A DNA stretch of 64,000 nt from Pseudoalteromonas rhizosphaerae (GCF_902498845.1 NZ_CABVLM010000018.1:24635-88634); one strand, 5' to 3'; positions 1 to 9,801 are shown, counted from the first letter of the stretch. The notes: generated by a model not told the origin, from the sequence alone. Translations and numbers: made by a program.

Positions 1-2
1 CC

Positions 3-2003
3 CCAATTAACTTATATGGCGAGGCTGAATTTAAAGATTTACTCCGTGCACAAACCGCTATCTGGGGCATTTTTGTTGGCGTACTAATCATGGCGGCTTT
101 ATATAATTTAGTACTGTATTTTGGTATTCGTGATCGGGTTTATCTTATTTATATTGGCTACATACTGTCAGCGTTGATCCTAATGGGCTCGGTATTAGGC
201 TTTGGTTTTTACTTATGGCCAGTATCCTTACAACAGCTTTTTAACCTCCATATAGTGGTAAGTAATTACGCCATCGCATTTTTTACGCTGTCATTTTGTA
301 CTATGTTTTTACGTTATCATAAAGATAAATGCTGGCGCTATAAACTAAGCCTAATACTATTGGGCTTAATGTTCGTTTTAGGGTTCGCCAGCTTTTTCAT
401 TGTTGAATATATTTCTTCGCAAATATTTTTTGCTGTGTTGGTATTACTCTATATTGTTTGTATTATTTTAATTTACAACAAACTACTTAGCGGCTTTCGT
501 TGGGCTAAGTTTTATATGATCTCGTGGATCCCACTGATCATTGGCGCTGCAATCCAACCTTTAGAACTAACAGGCGTATTAGAATATAGCTTCACCACCC
601 GCCATGCTTTTTTGGTTGCGATTCTTTGTGAAGTCATCTTAATGGCTATGGCGCTTGCCGATAGAGTGCGCTATCAACGAGAAAAGGCGTTGTACCACGC
701 CACTCATACAGAACAAACCAAGTTATTAAACAGTGCTATGCTAAAACAAGCCTATATGACTTTACAGCTCAATCAGCGCACAGCAAGCTTATGCTTAATT
801 AGAATTACTGATTTTAATTCTCTCAGTCATATTTTAAATCAAACTCAAAGCTGTCAGCTCGTTGTTGCTATAGCTAAATCTCTTGAGCTGCAACTGAGTA
901 AAGAGCGCGAGTTTATCAATTTAGATAACAATTTAGATACCTATCCGCGGATTGCCGATTTGAGCAACGGTGTGCTAGCATTCATTTCAATTAAAACTCA
1001 AAGTGCGCAATCACTGCATGATAAATTAACCAAAATCCGCAAAAGCTTACCGAAGCATCATCCAGTGCAAGGGTTTGATTTACAGTTAAACTACGCAATG
1101 GGTTATTGTATCCTAGATGGTGAAAGTGGCTTTGATACATGGTTGCAAAATGGCTATTTTTCATTAACCGAAGCGCCACAAACAAGCTATCCAAATAATC
1201 ACTCAAAAGTAATGCCTGTCACTATGAACATTAGCTTAGCGGCTGCATTCCAAAATGCCTTAAAAACTAACCAGTTAACTATTTATCATCAGCCACAAAT
1301 AGATTTACGCAGCGGCCAAACGATTGGCAGTGAAGCCTTATTGCGCTGGCCTAATGCTGCTTATGAACAAATCAATATTGAAGCTTTAATTCTATTAGCT
1401 GAACGTACTGGTCTTATCAATGAACTTACATTATGGGTGCTCGATCAGGCTTGCCAAGATATCGCTAAGTTTAATCACGCAGGTTTTTTTAAGCATAAAG
1501 TAAGCGTTAATTTAAGTGCTAAAAACTTAATGATCCATAATTTAATTGAGAAAATTGAAAACACTTTACTCAAACATAACGTTCCTGCTAAACAACTTAA
1601 ATTTGAACTTACTGAGTCAGCTTTAATTGCAAACCAACAGCAAATGATTAGCTTAGTTGAACAATTAACCCGCCTTGGTATTGAAGTGATTTTAGATGAT
1701 TTTGGCACTGGCTATTCGTCACTAAATTGTTTTGTTAGCTACAACTTTTCAACCTTAAAAGTAGATAAATCATTTATTATAGGTCTCCCAACTCACAGTG
1801 CTAATCGAGTAATTGTTAAGGCTGCGATAGAAATGGCGCATAGTTTGGGTTTAAAAGTTACCGTCGAGGGAGTTGAAGATGTCACAACACAACAACTTTT
1901 AAAGGCCATGGGGGCAGACTACGGGCAAGGCTACTATTACTCCAAAGCCATCGCTGTGGATGACTATTTGCTGTGGTTAGCTGAAAATAAACAAGCTAAT
2001 TAA
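3..2003 (+). CDS. 7TM-type membrane EAL-domain c-di-GMP phosphodiesterase, 5' end outside window
   Basis: The reading frame is open from the first complete codon at position 3, so the gene starts upstream; the ATG at 90 lies inside the first transmembrane helix and is not a believable start. The visible part begins with a run of hydrophobic helices typical of 7TMR-DISM sensors (to about 680), then a GGDEF-like region (about 720-1170) with no GGDEF motif, then a full EAL domain. EAL key residues are all visible: SEALLRW near 1330, NLSAKN, ELTES, DDFGTGYSS near 1697, KVDKSF, VEGVE and a QGYYYS tail. I infer an inner-membrane sensor that hydrolyses c-di-GMP, with the degenerate GGDEF region as a non-catalytic regulator. 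The ligand of the missing periplasmic part cannot be judged. Confidence 0.9.
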   Translation, partial: PINLYGEAEFKDLLRAQTAIWGIFVGVLIMAALYNLVLYFGIRDRVYLIYIGYILSALILMGSVLGFGFYLWPVSLQQLFNLHIVVSNYAIAFFTLSFCTMFLRYHKDKCWRYKLSLILLGLMFVLGFASFFIVEYISSQIFFAVLVLLYIVCIILIYNKLLSGFRWAKFYMISWIPLIIGAAIQPLELTGVLEYSFTTRHAFLVAILCEVILMAMALADRVRYQREKALYHATHTEQTKLLNSAMLKQAYMTLQLNQRTASLCLIRITDFNSLSHILNQTQSCQLVVAIAKSLELQLSKEREFINLDNNLDTYPRIADLSNGVLAFISIKTQSAQSLHDKLTKIRKSLPKHHPVQGFDLQLNYAMGYCILDGESGFDTWLQNGYFSLTEAPQTSYPNNHSKVMPVTMNISLAAAFQNALKTNQLTIYHQPQIDLRSGQTIGSEALLRWPNAAYEQINIEALILLAERTGLINELTLWVLDQACQDIAKFNHAGFFKHKVSVNLSAKNLMIHNLIEKIENTLLKHNVPAKQLKFELTESALIANQQQMISLVEQLTRLGIEVILDDFGTGYSSLNCFVSYNFSTLKVDKSFIIGLPTHSANRVIVKAAIEMAHSLGLKVTVEGVEDVTTQQLLKAMGADYGQGYYYSKAIAVDDYLLWLAENKQAN

Positions 2004-2070
2004 GTAAAATTGCCACATGTTTAAGGATTACTGATAGAATCCTCTTTTTCACATCTTTAGGGGCGTAAAG

Positions 2071-2880
2071 ATGCAAGGCACTATCAAAAAATTAAAATCA
2101 TCGCTAACACAACCGATTCAGTATCATTTGCCTGTGGGTGATGAGTTGGTCGATCTTAATGCCTATATTGGCAAGCAACTTACACTGACTTTTAATGGCG
2201 CTATTGTATGTTCTAGCTGCGGTAAAAAAACCAAAAAAAGTTACTCGCAAGGTCATTGTTTTGTATGTATGCGTAAGCTTGCTAGCTGCGATATGTGCAT
2301 TATGAAACCTGAAACATGTCACTTTGACCAAGGTACTTGTCGTGAGCCACAGTGGGGCGAAGAAAACTGTATGATCCCACATTATGTCTATCTTGCGAAC
2401 ACGTCAGGGCTGAAAGTGGGGATCACCCGTCATACACAAATTCCAACCCGCTGGATTGATCAAGGTGCAACGCAAGCACTGCCAATATTCAAAGTACAAA
2501 CGCGCTTACAATCAGGATTAGTTGAAGTTGCCTTAGCACAATTTATTGCCGATAAAACCAATTGGCGTAATATGCTCAAAGGACAAAGCGATGTCCTTGA
2601 TTTAAAAGCTGCTGCGGCAGAACTTATTCCACAAATTGCCGATAAACTAAATGAACTTGCAGAGCTCTTTGGTGCTACAGCGATAGAACAACTTGATGAA
2701 GAAGTGGTTGAATTAGAGTTTCCAGTTACTACCTACCCAACCAAAATCAGTTCATTTAATTTTGATAAAGAACCGGTCGTCAGTGGTATTTTAAACGGTA
2801 TTAAAGGCCAGTACTTGATCTTTGATACTGGCGTTATCAACATTCGTAAATTTACTTCTTACGATATCACCGTAGGTTGA
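2071..2880 (+). CDS. DUF2797 family protein
   Basis: A 269-residue protein of the DUF2797 family, function unknown. The ATG follows an AGGGG ribosome site in the 5' leader. The N-terminal part has paired cysteines (CSSCGKKTKKSYSQGHC, then CMRK, CDMC and further Cys), suggesting a metal-binding treble-clef-like region. The middle holds YVYLANTSGLKVGITR followed by RWIDQGA, a conserved family signature. That block resembles the opening of GIY-YIG/T5orf172-type nuclease folds (inference, unconfirmed). There is no signal peptide or membrane segment, so it is probably cytoplasmic. Its 3' end overlaps the convergent gene by 22 bp. It is not in an operon with the upstream EAL gene in any obvious way, though both are on the same strand 67 bp apart. 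Confidence 0.8.
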   Translation: MQGTIKKLKSSLTQPIQYHLPVGDELVDLNAYIGKQLTLTFNGAIVCSSCGKKTKKSYSQGHCFVCMRKLASCDMCIMKPETCHFDQGTCREPQWGEENCMIPHYVYLANTSGLKVGITRHTQIPTRWIDQGATQALPIFKVQTRLQSGLVEVALAQFIADKTNWRNMLKGQSDVLDLKAAAAELIPQIADKLNELAELFGATAIEQLDEEVVELEFPVTTYPTKISSFNFDKEPVVSGILNGIKGQYLIFDTGVINIRKFTSYDITVG

Positions 2881-5375
2881 TTTTGCAGCTGATAAAATTC
2901 AAACCATTGCCGCTGCGTTAACGGGCGGCAATAGTAATAGCCTTGGATCACATCGCAGCCTAAATCCAATAAGTAACTATACTGGGCAAGCTTTTCAACC
3001 CCTTCAGCGATAACTTGTAAATTAAGACTATTCGCCATTGCCACTATCGCGGCAACAATCTCACTATTACCGTATTCATCGGGTACTTTAGCAATAAAGC
3101 TGGCATCTATCTTTAATGTATCTATGGGTAATTTTGTAAGGTAACTCAGTGCCGAATAGCCGGTACCAAAGTCATCTAGCGCAATCTGTATGCCCATTTT
3201 TTTAAGTTGCCACAACTCTCTTTTCGCCTGACTAAACGAGCTAATAAAACTACTTTCAGTTAACTCTATTTCAAGACAATTTCCCGATAAATTATAGCGC
3301 TGGAGCATTTTTTCAACGTTACTTGATAAACTTCCCTGACTAAGATGGCAAGCTGAGATATTAATTGCCAACCGACCAGCCGTTATTCCTTGTTGTTGCC
3401 ATAATGCCAATTGCATGCCTGCATTATTGAGCACCCAGAGATCCAGCTTTACAATTAGACCGAGTTCTTCCGCCAATGGAATAAACTGTGCAGGCGATAT
3501 TATGCCAAGCGCGGGATCTTGCCAACGTAAGAGTGCTTCAACACCTTTGATAGCTTTACTTCTTAAACACTGTTTAGGCTGAAAATATAGTTCAAATTCA
3601 TCATTTTCGAGCGCATATTGAAACCGGCTCATCATCGCCAAGCGCTCTAAAGAGCGTGCATTCATCGATGCTTTAAATAACTGAAATGAGTTTCTACCCA
3701 CTTCTTTAGAGCGATACATGGCAATATCAGCATGTTTTAGTAAAGTTTCACTATCGAGACCATCATCAGGATAGACCGCTGCACCGATTGATGCTGTCGC
3801 GCCTACCTCAAGCCCTTCGAGCTGAAAAGGAGTGTTTAAGTTATTTAAAATTTGATCGGCTAAACTAATCACAGCGCTAATGTCTTCAATCTCGCACAGC
3901 ACCACAAATTCGTCGCCACCTAAACGTGCTAAAGTATCACCTTCACATAATACGTTTTGCAGCCGTATTGCCACCATTTTTAATAACTCATCCCCAGCGC
4001 TATGCCCTAAGCTATCATTGATTTCCTTAAACCGATCTAGGTCAATAAACATCACCGCTAACATGTCGTTATTACGATGTGCAGCAGCTAATGCCATGGT
4101 TAATCTGTCATTAAATAAACGTCTATTAGGCAAGCCTGTTAGCTCATCAAAATAAGCTAACTGAACGATTTTGTCTTCTGCAGTTTTACGTTCAGTGATA
4201 TCGCTAAAAATCGCCGCATACACTAGCTCATCATCATTTGGCTCGCGGATAGCAATAATAGTTAGCCATTCAACATACAAATCACCATTTTTTTTACGAT
4301 TGCATATTTCCCCTTGCCATACACCAGTTTGGGTAATGGATTGCCACATTTTTACGTAGAAATTTTTACCGTGCTTTCCGGAGCTTAGAATTCTAGGGTG
4401 TTTGCCGACCACTTCATATTCTTGATAGCCAGTAAGGGCGGCAAAAGCAGGATTAACTTGCATGATCACACCATCTTGTTGGGTGATCATAATGCCATCA
4501 AGTGACGCATCAATTATTTTATTCGCGAGATACAAATTACGCTGTGAATGCTGAAGATCCATATCACGTTGTTCAAGTACTTTTTCAAGATCACTGCAAT
4601 AGGCGCTTTCTATTTCATTAACAAGATGCTCAATGGCGAGCACTCCTTTAATCTCCAAATCGTCACTGACCACTAAATGGCGTACATTGTTAGTAGACAT
4701 TAACCGATATGCATCGAATAAACTGCTTTTTGAGCTTACCCGATACAAGGGCCGACTTGCAAAACTCCAACATGACGCATTACTATCGGGTTCGACGATC
4801 AAATGCAGTAAATCTCGCTGGGTGATAATGCCATGTTCGTCTTGCTGCTGGTTATACACTAAAATAACTTGGGCGGTTCGCTCGCGCATCATTTCAACGC
4901 CTTCACTGAGCGTCAAATAACTAGGTACCACTAACACATCTTTATGATATTGCTCTTTGATTGGTCTAAATTGTAAATAGTGATCAAGCCCTTGATTACG
5001 TACAATATCACTAATACTAATAACGCCGCATGGTAGCTCATCATCATCCACAACTAATAAATGACGAACACTGTGTTGATAAAAAATAAGCGCGGCATCA
5101 CACAATAATTGCTGACAGGAGATTTTCAATACAGGGCTACTCATTACACTTTGAATTTCAATATGTTTAAGGTTGCTGTCAGTAAAATCTAGTTTAATGC
5201 AATCTGCTTCAGTCCAAATACCAACGATTTCTTGCCGTTTTTTTATAAAAATTGCACTTATATTATGAACCTGCATCAACCGTACAGCATCAACTAAAGA
5301 GGTATCGGTGGAACAACATACTAATTTCCTTGAAAAGATATCTGATACCTGTTGAGGGTGGCGAGTTTGTTTCAT
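2859..5375 (-). CDS. CBS-PAS-GGDEF-EAL bifunctional c-di-GMP protein
   Basis: An 838-residue soluble protein. Two pairs of CBS domains occupy roughly residues 10-255, then a short coiled coil, a PAS domain (about 285-395, ending in the usual DITERK linker), GGDEF (about 405-565, intact RLGGDEF) and EAL (about 580-825, intact VEALLRW, ELTES, DDFGTGYSA, AEGVE, VIQGYYY). No RxxD inhibitory site sits five residues before GGDEF: the residues there are CEGD. CBS pairs usually bind adenosine nucleotides, so I infer adenylate- or PAS-ligand-controlled c-di-GMP turnover. No transmembrane segment is seen. The start is supported by AAGGAC upstream and an AT-rich leader with a TATACT-like hexamer. Whether net activity is synthesis or breakdown cannot be read from sequence. 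Confidence 0.93.
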   Translation of the reverse strand: MKQTRHPQQVSDIFSRKLVCCSTDTSLVDAVRLMQVHNISAIFIKKRQEIVGIWTEADCIKLDFTDSNLKHIEIQSVMSSPVLKISCQQLLCDAALIFYQHSVRHLLVVDDDELPCGVISISDIVRNQGLDHYLQFRPIKEQYHKDVLVVPSYLTLSEGVEMMRERTAQVILVYNQQQDEHGIITQRDLLHLIVEPDSNASCWSFASRPLYRVSSKSSLFDAYRLMSTNNVRHLVVSDDLEIKGVLAIEHLVNEIESAYCSDLEKVLEQRDMDLQHSQRNLYLANKIIDASLDGIMITQQDGVIMQVNPAFAALTGYQEYEVVGKHPRILSSGKHGKNFYVKMWQSITQTGVWQGEICNRKKNGDLYVEWLTIIAIREPNDDELVYAAIFSDITERKTAEDKIVQLAYFDELTGLPNRRLFNDRLTMALAAAHRNNDMLAVMFIDLDRFKEINDSLGHSAGDELLKMVAIRLQNVLCEGDTLARLGGDEFVVLCEIEDISAVISLADQILNNLNTPFQLEGLEVGATASIGAAVYPDDGLDSETLLKHADIAMYRSKEVGRNSFQLFKASMNARSLERLAMMSRFQYALENDEFELYFQPKQCLRSKAIKGVEALLRWQDPALGIISPAQFIPLAEELGLIVKLDLWVLNNAGMQLALWQQQGITAGRLAINISACHLSQGSLSSNVEKMLQRYNLSGNCLEIELTESSFISSFSQAKRELWQLKKMGIQIALDDFGTGYSALSYLTKLPIDTLKIDASFIAKVPDEYGNSEIVAAIVAMANSLNLQVIAEGVEKLAQYSYLLDLGCDVIQGYYYCRPLTQRQWFEFYQLQNQPTVIS

Positions 5376-5454
5376 AATATTCGTCCTTAGTATAATACGA
5401 ACTATAATTATATTATTATATTGCTCGCGCTATTTGATACAGGACAATAAATAC

Positions 5455-5751
5455 ATGCATACTTACTTCCCTTACTTGATAAGTAGTGACAACGAGCTAG
5501 AAATTATTAATGAACAACGGGATTTAAATGACTATCTACACAGTTTAACCGCTGAACAACAGCAGCACTGTGTGATATTGAATAAACAAGGCGAATATTT
5601 TGATTTAGCATTTAACCTTGCAACACCGCTGACTAATATAGAGTTAGCTCGCAGAGTAACGCAGCACTTAGCACAAGAAGGACACTGCTGCTTAACTAAA
5701 ATAACCAGCCTAACAGCTCCCCAAGCATTTGATCTATTAGGAATAAAATAA
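5455..5751 (+). CDS. Small conserved protein, possibly DUF4144 family
   Basis: A 98-residue acidic protein. I chose the ATG at 5455 over the in-frame TTG at 5434 because AGGAC lies about nine bases before the ATG. It begins MHTYFPYLISSDNELEI and has a C-terminal block around GHCCLTKI and FDLLGIK. The pattern (short, aromatic N terminus, late GHCC) recalls the DUF4144 family known from Shewanella and relatives, but this is from memory and weak. It is probably cytoplasmic, with no signal peptide. It is divergent from the CBS-GGDEF-EAL gene and the two share a 79-bp AT-rich intergenic region. Confidence 0.6.
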   Translation: MHTYFPYLISSDNELEIINEQRDLNDYLHSLTAEQQQHCVILNKQGEYFDLAFNLATPLTNIELARRVTQHLAQEGHCCLTKITSLTAPQAFDLLGIK

Positions 5752-5828
5752 AAATAATTTTTTACTGCAACTTTTTTAGCTAAAACGCGTAATTGCTCTT
5801 CGATACATAATAATTAAGAGAGTAATTA

Positions 5829-7835
5829 ATGAAAATTAGTAAAATAGCACGTTTAGTTGCATCAGCCGTTTTATCCATGAGTTTAGTCGCGTGTGGTGGC
5901 AGCGATAACAATAAAGAACAGCAAACCCCACCAGCGACTTCAACGCCGGTAACCCCGCCGGCCAAACCAAGTAGTATTGAATTTCCTGAACAATCCGTAA
6001 TACCAAAAATGGTAACACTGGATGAAAAGGGAACTATCTTTATCAGTGAGCTTGGCTTATCTCTTTATCTTTTTGATAATGATTCACAAAATAAATCGAC
6101 CTGTAATGCAGAGCAAGGTGCCGAAGCAGGTAAAAGCAATGATAAAAGTAGCTGTGCAGCAATATGGCCTCCTTTGCTTGCAGACCAACAACGCCCTGAA
6201 AATGCGCAGTTTTCGACTATTGAGCGTAACGATGGTACTTTTCAATGGGCATGGAATGGTCATCCGCTATACCAGTACACCGGTGATAGTAGCGAAGGCG
6301 ATACAAATGGAGATGGTTTAAATAATATATGGCATTTATCTCGCCCTAACCCAATTGCAATGAATTCTACCCAGCTAATGGCTAATGGCGTTGTAGTGAG
6401 TGCAACGTCTGCCTCTGAGGTATTAGAGCTCGCGCGAGTCAATAAAGATCAATTTAGCTTATACACTTTTGATTTAGACGAACTGAATAAAGCCAATTGC
6501 ACCAGTGATAACTGTGTTAATACATGGCCCCCAGTTATGGCTGATGCTGGCGCTCATATCGACGGTAAGCTGTCGTTAGTTGAACGTGGTGAGCTAAAAC
6601 AGTGGGCTTATAATGGAAAGCCATTATATTTATTTGCTAATGATAAAACTAAAGATGACAAACTTGGCGATAACCTTGGCAACGTTTGGCACTTAGCAAC
6701 CACTGAACCTGCAACGTTCAGAACTAATGATGCAGGAACCCTGCTTAGTGCTAATGGAGAAGTATTAATACCCGAAGCTGATAAAGCAAGCAAAGCTAAT
6801 CTCGATCAATTCACGTTATATACTTTTGATAACGACGCTGATAACACATCAAACTGCAATGATGATTGCGCCGTTACTTGGCCACCCTTTTTAGCGGATG
6901 AGCAAAGTAAAGCCACTGGTGATTTTACAATGTTTACCCGTGCAGATGGATTCAAGCAGTGGGCATACAAAACTAAACCTGTGTACTTTTTTAAAAACGA
7001 CACTGCTAAAGGGCAAACTAATGGCGATGGTTTAGGCGGTGTTTGGCATGTTATTACCCCTGCGGCTGATAAAGCTCCGTCAGTTGCGAGTACGCAATTT
7101 AAACAAGAGCAAACAAACCTAGGGCAAAGCGTTACAGTATCTGGCAATGTGCTCGTCCTGTTAAGAGATGATAACGGTAAACTCACGCCTACAATAAAAG
7201 ATAAATCAGACTTTGCTTTATATATATTTAACGTTGATGACATCAACGCCTCAAATTGCAATTCTGACCAATGTATTGATACATGGCCACCACTGCTTGC
7301 AAATAGCGAAGACCAAGCGAACGGGCCATACAGCATTATCGATAGAGCTGATGGCTTCAAACAGTGGGCTATAAATGGCAAACCGCTTTACTTCTTTACG
7401 CCTGATACTGACGCGCAAACAACGGCTGGTGAAGGCGTAGGCGATGTTTGGTACGTTGCACGTCCAGCTCCTGTTCGCTTACTTAACCACGCTAGTAAAG
7501 GCACGTTCTTTGTTGCCAACTCCCCGACAGAAAATAGCCTAGGTAAAAATGCAGAGGCACAAAACAACTTAACCTTATATACCTTTGATGTTGATGTGAA
7601 AGACTCAGGGCAATCTACATGTATGGGCAGCTGTGCAACTACATGGCCGCCTCTTTATGCCAATGACAATGATCAAGCAACTGGCTTATTTAGCATTATA
7701 GAGCGCAATGAAGATGACGGTAGTAAAAAACGTCAATGGGCTTATAAAGGTAAACCGCTTTATTTCTTTACTGCAGATAGCAAGCAGGGCGACACCTTTG
7801 GTGACTACGCGCAATGGCCTCTAGCTCGTCAATAA
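5829..7835 (+). CDS. Lipoprotein with five COG4315-type secreted repeats
   Basis: A 668-residue exported lipoprotein. The signal peptide ends in lipobox LVAC with Cys22, followed by a Pro/Thr-rich linker. Five repeats follow, at about residues 77-170, 210-289, 329-410, 463-545 and 582-665. Each has LYxFD, a Cys pair, WPP, then QWAYxGKPLYxF and usually a GD-rich turn with VWH. These match the lipoprotein/secreted repeat family PF03640 (COG4315), whose function is not established. Most repeats carry a conserved Cys pair that could form a disulfide or a metal site. It is the first gene of a same-strand set with two CxxCH proteins and an ECF sigma/anti-sigma pair. A hairpin separates it from the next gene. 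Confidence 0.88.
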   Translation: MKISKIARLVASAVLSMSLVACGGSDNNKEQQTPPATSTPVTPPAKPSSIEFPEQSVIPKMVTLDEKGTIFISELGLSLYLFDNDSQNKSTCNAEQGAEAGKSNDKSSCAAIWPPLLADQQRPENAQFSTIERNDGTFQWAWNGHPLYQYTGDSSEGDTNGDGLNNIWHLSRPNPIAMNSTQLMANGVVVSATSASEVLELARVNKDQFSLYTFDLDELNKANCTSDNCVNTWPPVMADAGAHIDGKLSLVERGELKQWAYNGKPLYLFANDKTKDDKLGDNLGNVWHLATTEPATFRTNDAGTLLSANGEVLIPEADKASKANLDQFTLYTFDNDADNTSNCNDDCAVTWPPFLADEQSKATGDFTMFTRADGFKQWAYKTKPVYFFKNDTAKGQTNGDGLGGVWHVITPAADKAPSVASTQFKQEQTNLGQSVTVSGNVLVLLRDDNGKLTPTIKDKSDFALYIFNVDDINASNCNSDQCIDTWPPLLANSEDQANGPYSIIDRADGFKQWAINGKPLYFFTPDTDAQTTAGEGVGDVWYVARPAPVRLLNHASKGTFFVANSPTENSLGKNAEAQNNLTLYTFDVDVKDSGQSTCMGSCATTWPPLYANDNDQATGLFSIIERNEDDGSKKRQWAYKGKPLYFFTADSKQGDTFGDYAQWPLARQ

Positions 7836-7846
7836 TAAACAATAAA

Positions 7847-7867
7847 AAGCCGGATTCTATCCGGCTT
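7847..7867 (+). terminator. Hairpin after the repeat lipoprotein, terminator or attenuator
   Basis: A perfect 9-bp stem AAGCCGGAT / ATCCGGCTT with a 3-nt loop lies 11 bp after the stop of the repeat lipoprotein. The following T-run is weak (TATAT), so it may only partly stop transcription and allow read-through to the monoheme lipoprotein, whose AAGG ribosome site begins a few bases downstream. Confidence 0.65.
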
Positions 7868-7884
7868 ATATAAGGTTTTTAATA

Positions 7885-8727
7885 ATGAAAGTTCAATTCT
7901 TTATTGTTTGTTTGCTTCTGTTACAAACACTTACTGGGTGTGGTGCTGGCGATGGTAGCTCCTTAAATGCCAATGGTCAGTTACCACCTGAAGCAACCGG
8001 TGATAAACCCTCTGCTGATCCTGATGATGATGTAAACAAACCTATCCCACCTGAAAATGATAACAACGCCGCAACACTTAGCTTGTTACAGGAAACTATT
8101 TTTACACCTATTTGCTCTGTCTGCCATTCGGGTGCAAACGCTCCTTATGGATTGCAGTTTGATACTTTAGACAACACGGCTAAAAATCTAATAAATGTGC
8201 AAGCAATTGGTAACTCTGAATTTTTAAGAGTTACCCCTGGAAATAAAGAAAACAGCTTCATTTATTTAAAAGTGATGGGTGATCCGCGAGCTGGGAACAG
8301 AATGCCGCTTAATCAGCCTGCTTTGTCAAATGAAAGCATCGCAGCTATTGGTCAATGGATTGATAACGGTGCAAATATTGAGGTCAATAATGCATCTTTA
8401 TTTATTACCAGTATCAATCAAAAAAACATTCAAAACACTGTAGAAATAAATATTAATTTTAGTGTTGATGTAGACAAATCAACACTAACTGCTGATCAAA
8501 TTTTGATATACCAAGATAAAGAGCCGTTATCTGAACCCTATGAGCTGATATGGAAAAGCAATCGATTAGTAAATATAAAAATTCAAAAACCAACAACCCC
8601 GACAGCATTAAAATTGATAATAAATGACAACTCATTGAGCTCTGTTATGAGTACTTTTGGGCAACAATTAGACGGTAATTCTGATGGTCAACCAGGCGGA
8701 GCATTCAATTATGAAACACGTTTTTAA
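7885..8727 (+). CDS. Monoheme c-type cytochrome-like lipoprotein with C-terminal Ig-like region
   Basis: A 280-residue lipoprotein with lipobox LTGC (Cys19). After an Asp/Pro-rich linker there is one heme-attachment motif CSVCH (residues 77-81) in a planctomycete-cytochrome-like context, with a candidate distal Met in NRMPLNQPAL and the helix IAAIGQWIDNGA. The last third (about 165-280) looks like a beta-sandwich: alternating hydrophobic strands and no Cys. I infer a periplasmic or surface electron-carrier protein. It overlaps the next gene by 17 bp, so the two are probably translated together and act together in the envelope. Confidence 0.82.
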   Translation: MKVQFFIVCLLLLQTLTGCGAGDGSSLNANGQLPPEATGDKPSADPDDDVNKPIPPENDNNAATLSLLQETIFTPICSVCHSGANAPYGLQFDTLDNTAKNLINVQAIGNSEFLRVTPGNKENSFIYLKVMGDPRAGNRMPLNQPALSNESIAAIGQWIDNGANIEVNNASLFITSINQKNIQNTVEININFSVDVDKSTLTADQILIYQDKEPLSEPYELIWKSNRLVNIKIQKPTTPTALKLIINDNSLSSVMSTFGQQLDGNSDGQPGGAFNYETRF

Positions 8728-9793
8728 ACTCTTTTTAGTCATCGCCACTTTTGGTTTTAGTTTACCAGTGCTAGCGGAACCTTATATAGCCTATAAAAAT
8801 AATCTAAAGTGTGGCACCTGTCATGTGAACCCTAACGGTGGTGGTTTACGAACCAGCTTTGGCAATTTATATGGTCATGCAATGCTGCCCGTTGACCAGC
8901 TAAAATTAAGCTCTGCAGATATAGGAAAAATTAGCGACTATTTACAACTAGGCGGAAATTTCCGTAGTAACCTAGAATACAGTAAAGATGAAAACGACGT
9001 AAAAAGTGAAAATGCCTCGTTTAGAATTGACTCCGCGCAACTTTATTTAGCATTAAGCGCAAAAGAGCTGGGAATGACTTTTTATCTTGACCAGCAAATC
9101 GCACCGGGTGCGGCTGTAAACCGCGAAGCTTTTGCCATGTATAAATTTAAAAATAACCACTTTATAAAAGTGGGCAAAATGTATATCCCCTTTGGTATTC
9201 GTCTCGAAGATGATTCTGCTTATGTTAGACAAGCCACTGGGTTTAACTTTGATAGCAGCGATAACGGTATAGAAGTTGGGCTAGATTACACAAAAACAAC
9301 GGTTAATATATTCGTATCAAATGGCACCAGCTCGGTCAGTAATGACGACAATAAATTTTTATATGGTATTCGCGGTGAGCATCTATTTGACAATATGCGG
9401 ATTGGCAGCACCTTGGTGTTAAATGACAGTGATACATCACAACAAAAAATACTAAACGTATACGGTGCCTATACTATTGCTGATTTTACGCTTTTAAGTG
9501 AATTAGATTGGATCAAGACACAACAAAATGGCGTTGATAATAGCCAACTTGTTGGCCTATTTGAAATCAACTATCAATGGCAGCAAGGGGTCAATATAAA
9601 GCTAACTTCAGAGTATTTTGATCCTAATACTGATATTGATGAAGACCAAGAAACCCGCTTCTCTTTAATTGGTGAATATACGCCAATATCCCATATACAG
9701 TTAAGAGCAGGGGTGCGGATCGCAGATAGTATTCCACAGTTTAAACAACGAAATAACGATAAGTTATTTTTACAAACACACTTCTATTTTTAG
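8711..9793 (+). CDS. Outer-membrane beta-barrel with N-terminal CxxCH heme motif
   Basis: 360 residues from the ATG at 8711, preceded by AGGCGGA ten bases upstream; a further in-frame ATG at 8684 lacks this. A cleavable signal peptide (ending near LPVLAE) is followed by CGTCHVNPNGGG (Cys34, Cys37, His38), a motif for covalent heme or a similar fold. The rest alternates polar and aromatic residues in strands and ends in HFYF, the normal C-terminal aromatic signature of a barrel. It lies downstream of, and overlaps, the monoheme lipoprotein. I infer an outer-membrane porin-cytochrome-like partner; substrate unknown. Confidence 0.75.
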   Translation: MKHVFKLFLVIATFGFSLPVLAEPYIAYKNNLKCGTCHVNPNGGGLRTSFGNLYGHAMLPVDQLKLSSADIGKISDYLQLGGNFRSNLEYSKDENDVKSENASFRIDSAQLYLALSAKELGMTFYLDQQIAPGAAVNREAFAMYKFKNNHFIKVGKMYIPFGIRLEDDSAYVRQATGFNFDSSDNGIEVGLDYTKTTVNIFVSNGTSSVSNDDNKFLYGIRGEHLFDNMRIGSTLVLNDSDTSQQKILNVYGAYTIADFTLLSELDWIKTQQNGVDNSQLVGLFEINYQWQQGVNIKLTSEYFDPNTDIDEDQETRFSLIGEYTPISHIQLRAGVRIADSIPQFKQRNNDKLFLQTHFYF

Positions 9794-9801
9794 CTCTAAC
9801 A

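Noticed and set aside
6806..7381. Antisense 191-residue frame inside the repeat lipoprotein
   Set aside because: It mirrors the repeated coding pattern of the lipoprotein on the other strand; no ribosome site or protein signature.
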